From: Microcebus murinus
Taxonomy: Eukaryota > Chordata > Mammalia > Primates > Cheirogaleidae
Direction of reading: 5' to 3'
Length of the DNA stretch: 64,000 bases
Assembly (NCBI RefSeq): GCF_040939455.1
Contig: NC_134104.1
Location: 144,496,501 to 144,560,500 of the forward strand
The position numbers and the translations under genes were made by a program. Of this stretch, positions 62,535 through 64,000 are shown piece after piece. How positions within the stretch are numbered: the first letter of the stretch is position 1; each line of letters begins with the position of its first letter. The notes beneath the pieces are model-generated. The model had not been told where the DNA came from. It saw nothing but the letters and a program-made list of their open reading frames with translations, and ran no database searches.

Positions 62535-63465
62535 CTCTCTTTGTGACACTGGCTTCAGGTGCTGCTGGCTCTGGACCAGAAGTACCAAGGCTGGGGACCC
62601 TGTGGGAAAAGACCTCCTCTGTGTGGAAGCCCTAATCCAGAGAGGAAGTGGGTGGGTAGAAAATCGGTTATCAAAGACGGCTTCCATCCATCCCTACCCA
62701 GCCTCCCCATCCGCTGTCTGACCTGGAGGCCCTGTCCAGTTGCTTTTCCCCCTGGAGACGCAAGCCACCTGTCCTGCCTGCTAAGACTCCTTCGTGGAGT
62801 CCGCACATTCTTTATCTGTGTAGGTTAGATTTGCTCTGCTTAGAGAGCCTCACATTGGACCATGAGCTCATGGCAGGCATGTCAGCAGCAGTTTCCTCAA
62901 ATGTAACATCATCACTATTATTATTATCATTATTATTAATTTTGTGAGGGAGGGTGAGTGGGAGCTGATCAGAAACCCAGAAAATTTTTCCCTTGCCCCA
63001 ATATCAGCCATATGATTTATTATTTTTTTCTCTACTATCTGCACCAGCTCTGGAAAAAAAATACAAAAGAAGTTTGTTGATTGGGAGCAGCTGGCTTTTG
63101 TGGTTGCTGTTTCTAGAATCTCTGGACACAGAGACCTCAATGGTTTATTCTTGAAAGAAAGGCAAAATGCTCCAGTGGGGGGAACCTTTTGAATAAGAGT
63201 TGAAGGACTGTTCATCCTGATTCTCCTCTCTCAGAACAGGTAGATGTGGTTTCTCCAAGAGGGGGCAGCAGATGTCACTCCTCACGTTTCGGGAACACAT
63301 CAAGGACAATGGGTGTGTAGAGGGGCCTTTTGTAGGAGTTCCCTGGCAGAGGCTGAGATTTGGGTCTCAGGCAAGGTGATCAGTGTAGGGTAAGCAGAGA
63401 GACATTGAAGGGCGAAATACCCTTCCCGAGTGTCCAGCCTCTGCTCACCTGACAAGAGGTGACAC
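62535..63465. other. Intronic sequence with an (ATT)n tract
   Basis: An interrupted (ATT/ATC)n run lies at 62908-62942. The rest is unassigned. Confidence 0.5.
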
Positions 63466-63469
63466 AGGG

Positions 63470-63660
63470 CTACTGTATTATTTGACAAATATTGATGGAT
63501 CACTCGCTGTGGATGGACATCTACCAGGCCTGGTGGAAATAAATAGGGACACTGATACATCACGATGCACTTTGTCTAGAAAGACAGACACACATGAAAA
63601 CAAGTAATTACATTCACTATGATCATTATAAGGAAGGGCATGTCAAGGAGTTCCCTGGAA
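63470..63660 (-). repeat. L2 LINE 3' fragment, antisense
   Basis: 'actgtattatttgacaaata' 'ttgatggatcactcgctgtg', then 'catgaaaacaagtaattaca', matches the antisense L2 3' end. Confidence 0.55.
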
Positions 63661-63682
63661 GCACTCCACGTGGTCTGAGGTT

Positions 63683-63803
63683 GAGTTCTCCTCAAAGCAG
63701 ACTCTGAAACAAGGATTTTCATGCAAATAATTTATGTGAGAAGTGCAGGAAACAAAGAGTAAGGGAACACACTAGGAAGCCCACCAAAAAGGGTGCACCG
63801 TAA
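63683..63803 (+). repeat. Dispersed repeat 'family B', copy 4 (left part)
   Basis: 'caaagcagactctgaaacaa' 'ggattttcatgcaaataatt' matches the left end of copies 1-3. It is cut short by the family A element that follows. Confidence 0.5.
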
Positions 63804-63804
63804 C

Positions 63805-64000
63805 ACCAGTGTATCAGTTACTTGTTGCTGTGTTACACATCATCCCAGAACTTCATGCCTCCAAACAACTACCATTTGTTTAGCTCCTGATTCTGTGGGT
63901 TGGCTGTTGGGCTCAGCTCAGCTGTTTGGGTCTTCTGGTTGCAGCTGGGCTCCCTCCTATGTCTGCAGGCACCCTCAGGTGGGCTAGGGGCGTCTGTTCC
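63805..64000 (-). repeat. Dispersed LTR-like repeat 'family A', copy 6 (runs off the window)
   Basis: 'accagtgtatcagttacttg' 'ttgctgtgttacacatcatc', then 'gattctgtgggttggctgtt' begins the family. The element continues past the window end. Confidence 0.6.

Larger units (their letters stand above)
57715..64000 (+). other. ITGA9: ITGA9 intron downstream of exon B (3' end outside window)
   Basis: The intron starts with the strong donor gtatgt. It should enter the next exon in phase 2, but no such calf-1 exon is seen before the end of the window. It contains LTR-like repeats, MIR and L2 fragments and the GAACA/TGTTC cluster. Confidence 0.8.

Overview
This window is mammalian nuclear DNA, most probably from a strepsirrhine primate (lemur/loris side). 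The younger Alu elements (around 3.1, 14.0, 24.3 and 27.8 kb) share a right-arm segment that pairs an 'aatttctttctattta' stretch with a 'ggccaa-tt/cc-aacta' stretch, which I know from lemur/loris Alus and not from human AluS/AluY. Older dimeric AluJ and monomeric FLAM-like copies, MIR, L2, L1M, MLT1/MaLR LTRs, MER2, Tigger, mariner and MER5 fossils complete a primate-type repeat landscape. No prokaryotic-style genes, CRISPR array, tRNA or rRNA were seen.

The only host coding sequence I can support is two internal exons of one plus-strand gene, ITGA9 (integrin alpha-9). Exon A (35114-35263, 150 bp, phase 0 at both ends) encodes the end of the thigh domain. Exon B (57638-57714, 77 bp, phase 0 in, phase 2 out) encodes the Cys-x4-Cys knee ('genu') loop and the start of calf-1. 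Both have canonical AG/GT borders, and their translations join without a gap across a 22.4 kb intron. Everything else is intron: at least 35.1 kb upstream, 22.4 kb between, and at least 6.3 kb downstream. The exons before and after these two were not recognised here.

Layout: 0-13 kb holds an antisense MLT1A with a MER2 inside it, Alus, MIR and L2 fragments and an old L1. At 13.65-15.6 kb there is a three-level nest: a MER2-like DNA transposon, a full-length dead mariner inside it, and a lemur-type Alu inside the mariner transposase. From 15.6 to 35 kb come sparse old repeats, two lemur-type Alus and two dispersed LTR-like families. Exon A follows directly after a MIR. At 36.5-37.0 kb lies a terminal-inverted-repeat DNA transposon. 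At 37.9-41.2 kb an AT-rich L1/HAL1-like block is interrupted by an AluJ and a Tigger. At 43.9-46.7 kb are a sense MLT1 and a sense L2 split by an AluJ. At 50.3-53.4 kb a 2.5 kb L1 with an inverted 5' part is inserted in an older LTR-like repeat with a visible target-site duplication. A second antisense L1 carrying a GT microsatellite follows at 53.6-55.1 kb. After exon B there is a cluster of GAACA/TGTTC half-sites at 58.2 kb.

I found no previously undescribed gene system. The unusual content is the transposon archaeology and a few short unexplained repeats and motif clusters. Repeat family names come from remembered consensus sequences and were not checked with a masking program; boundaries are approximate unless a duplication or inverted repeat is cited.
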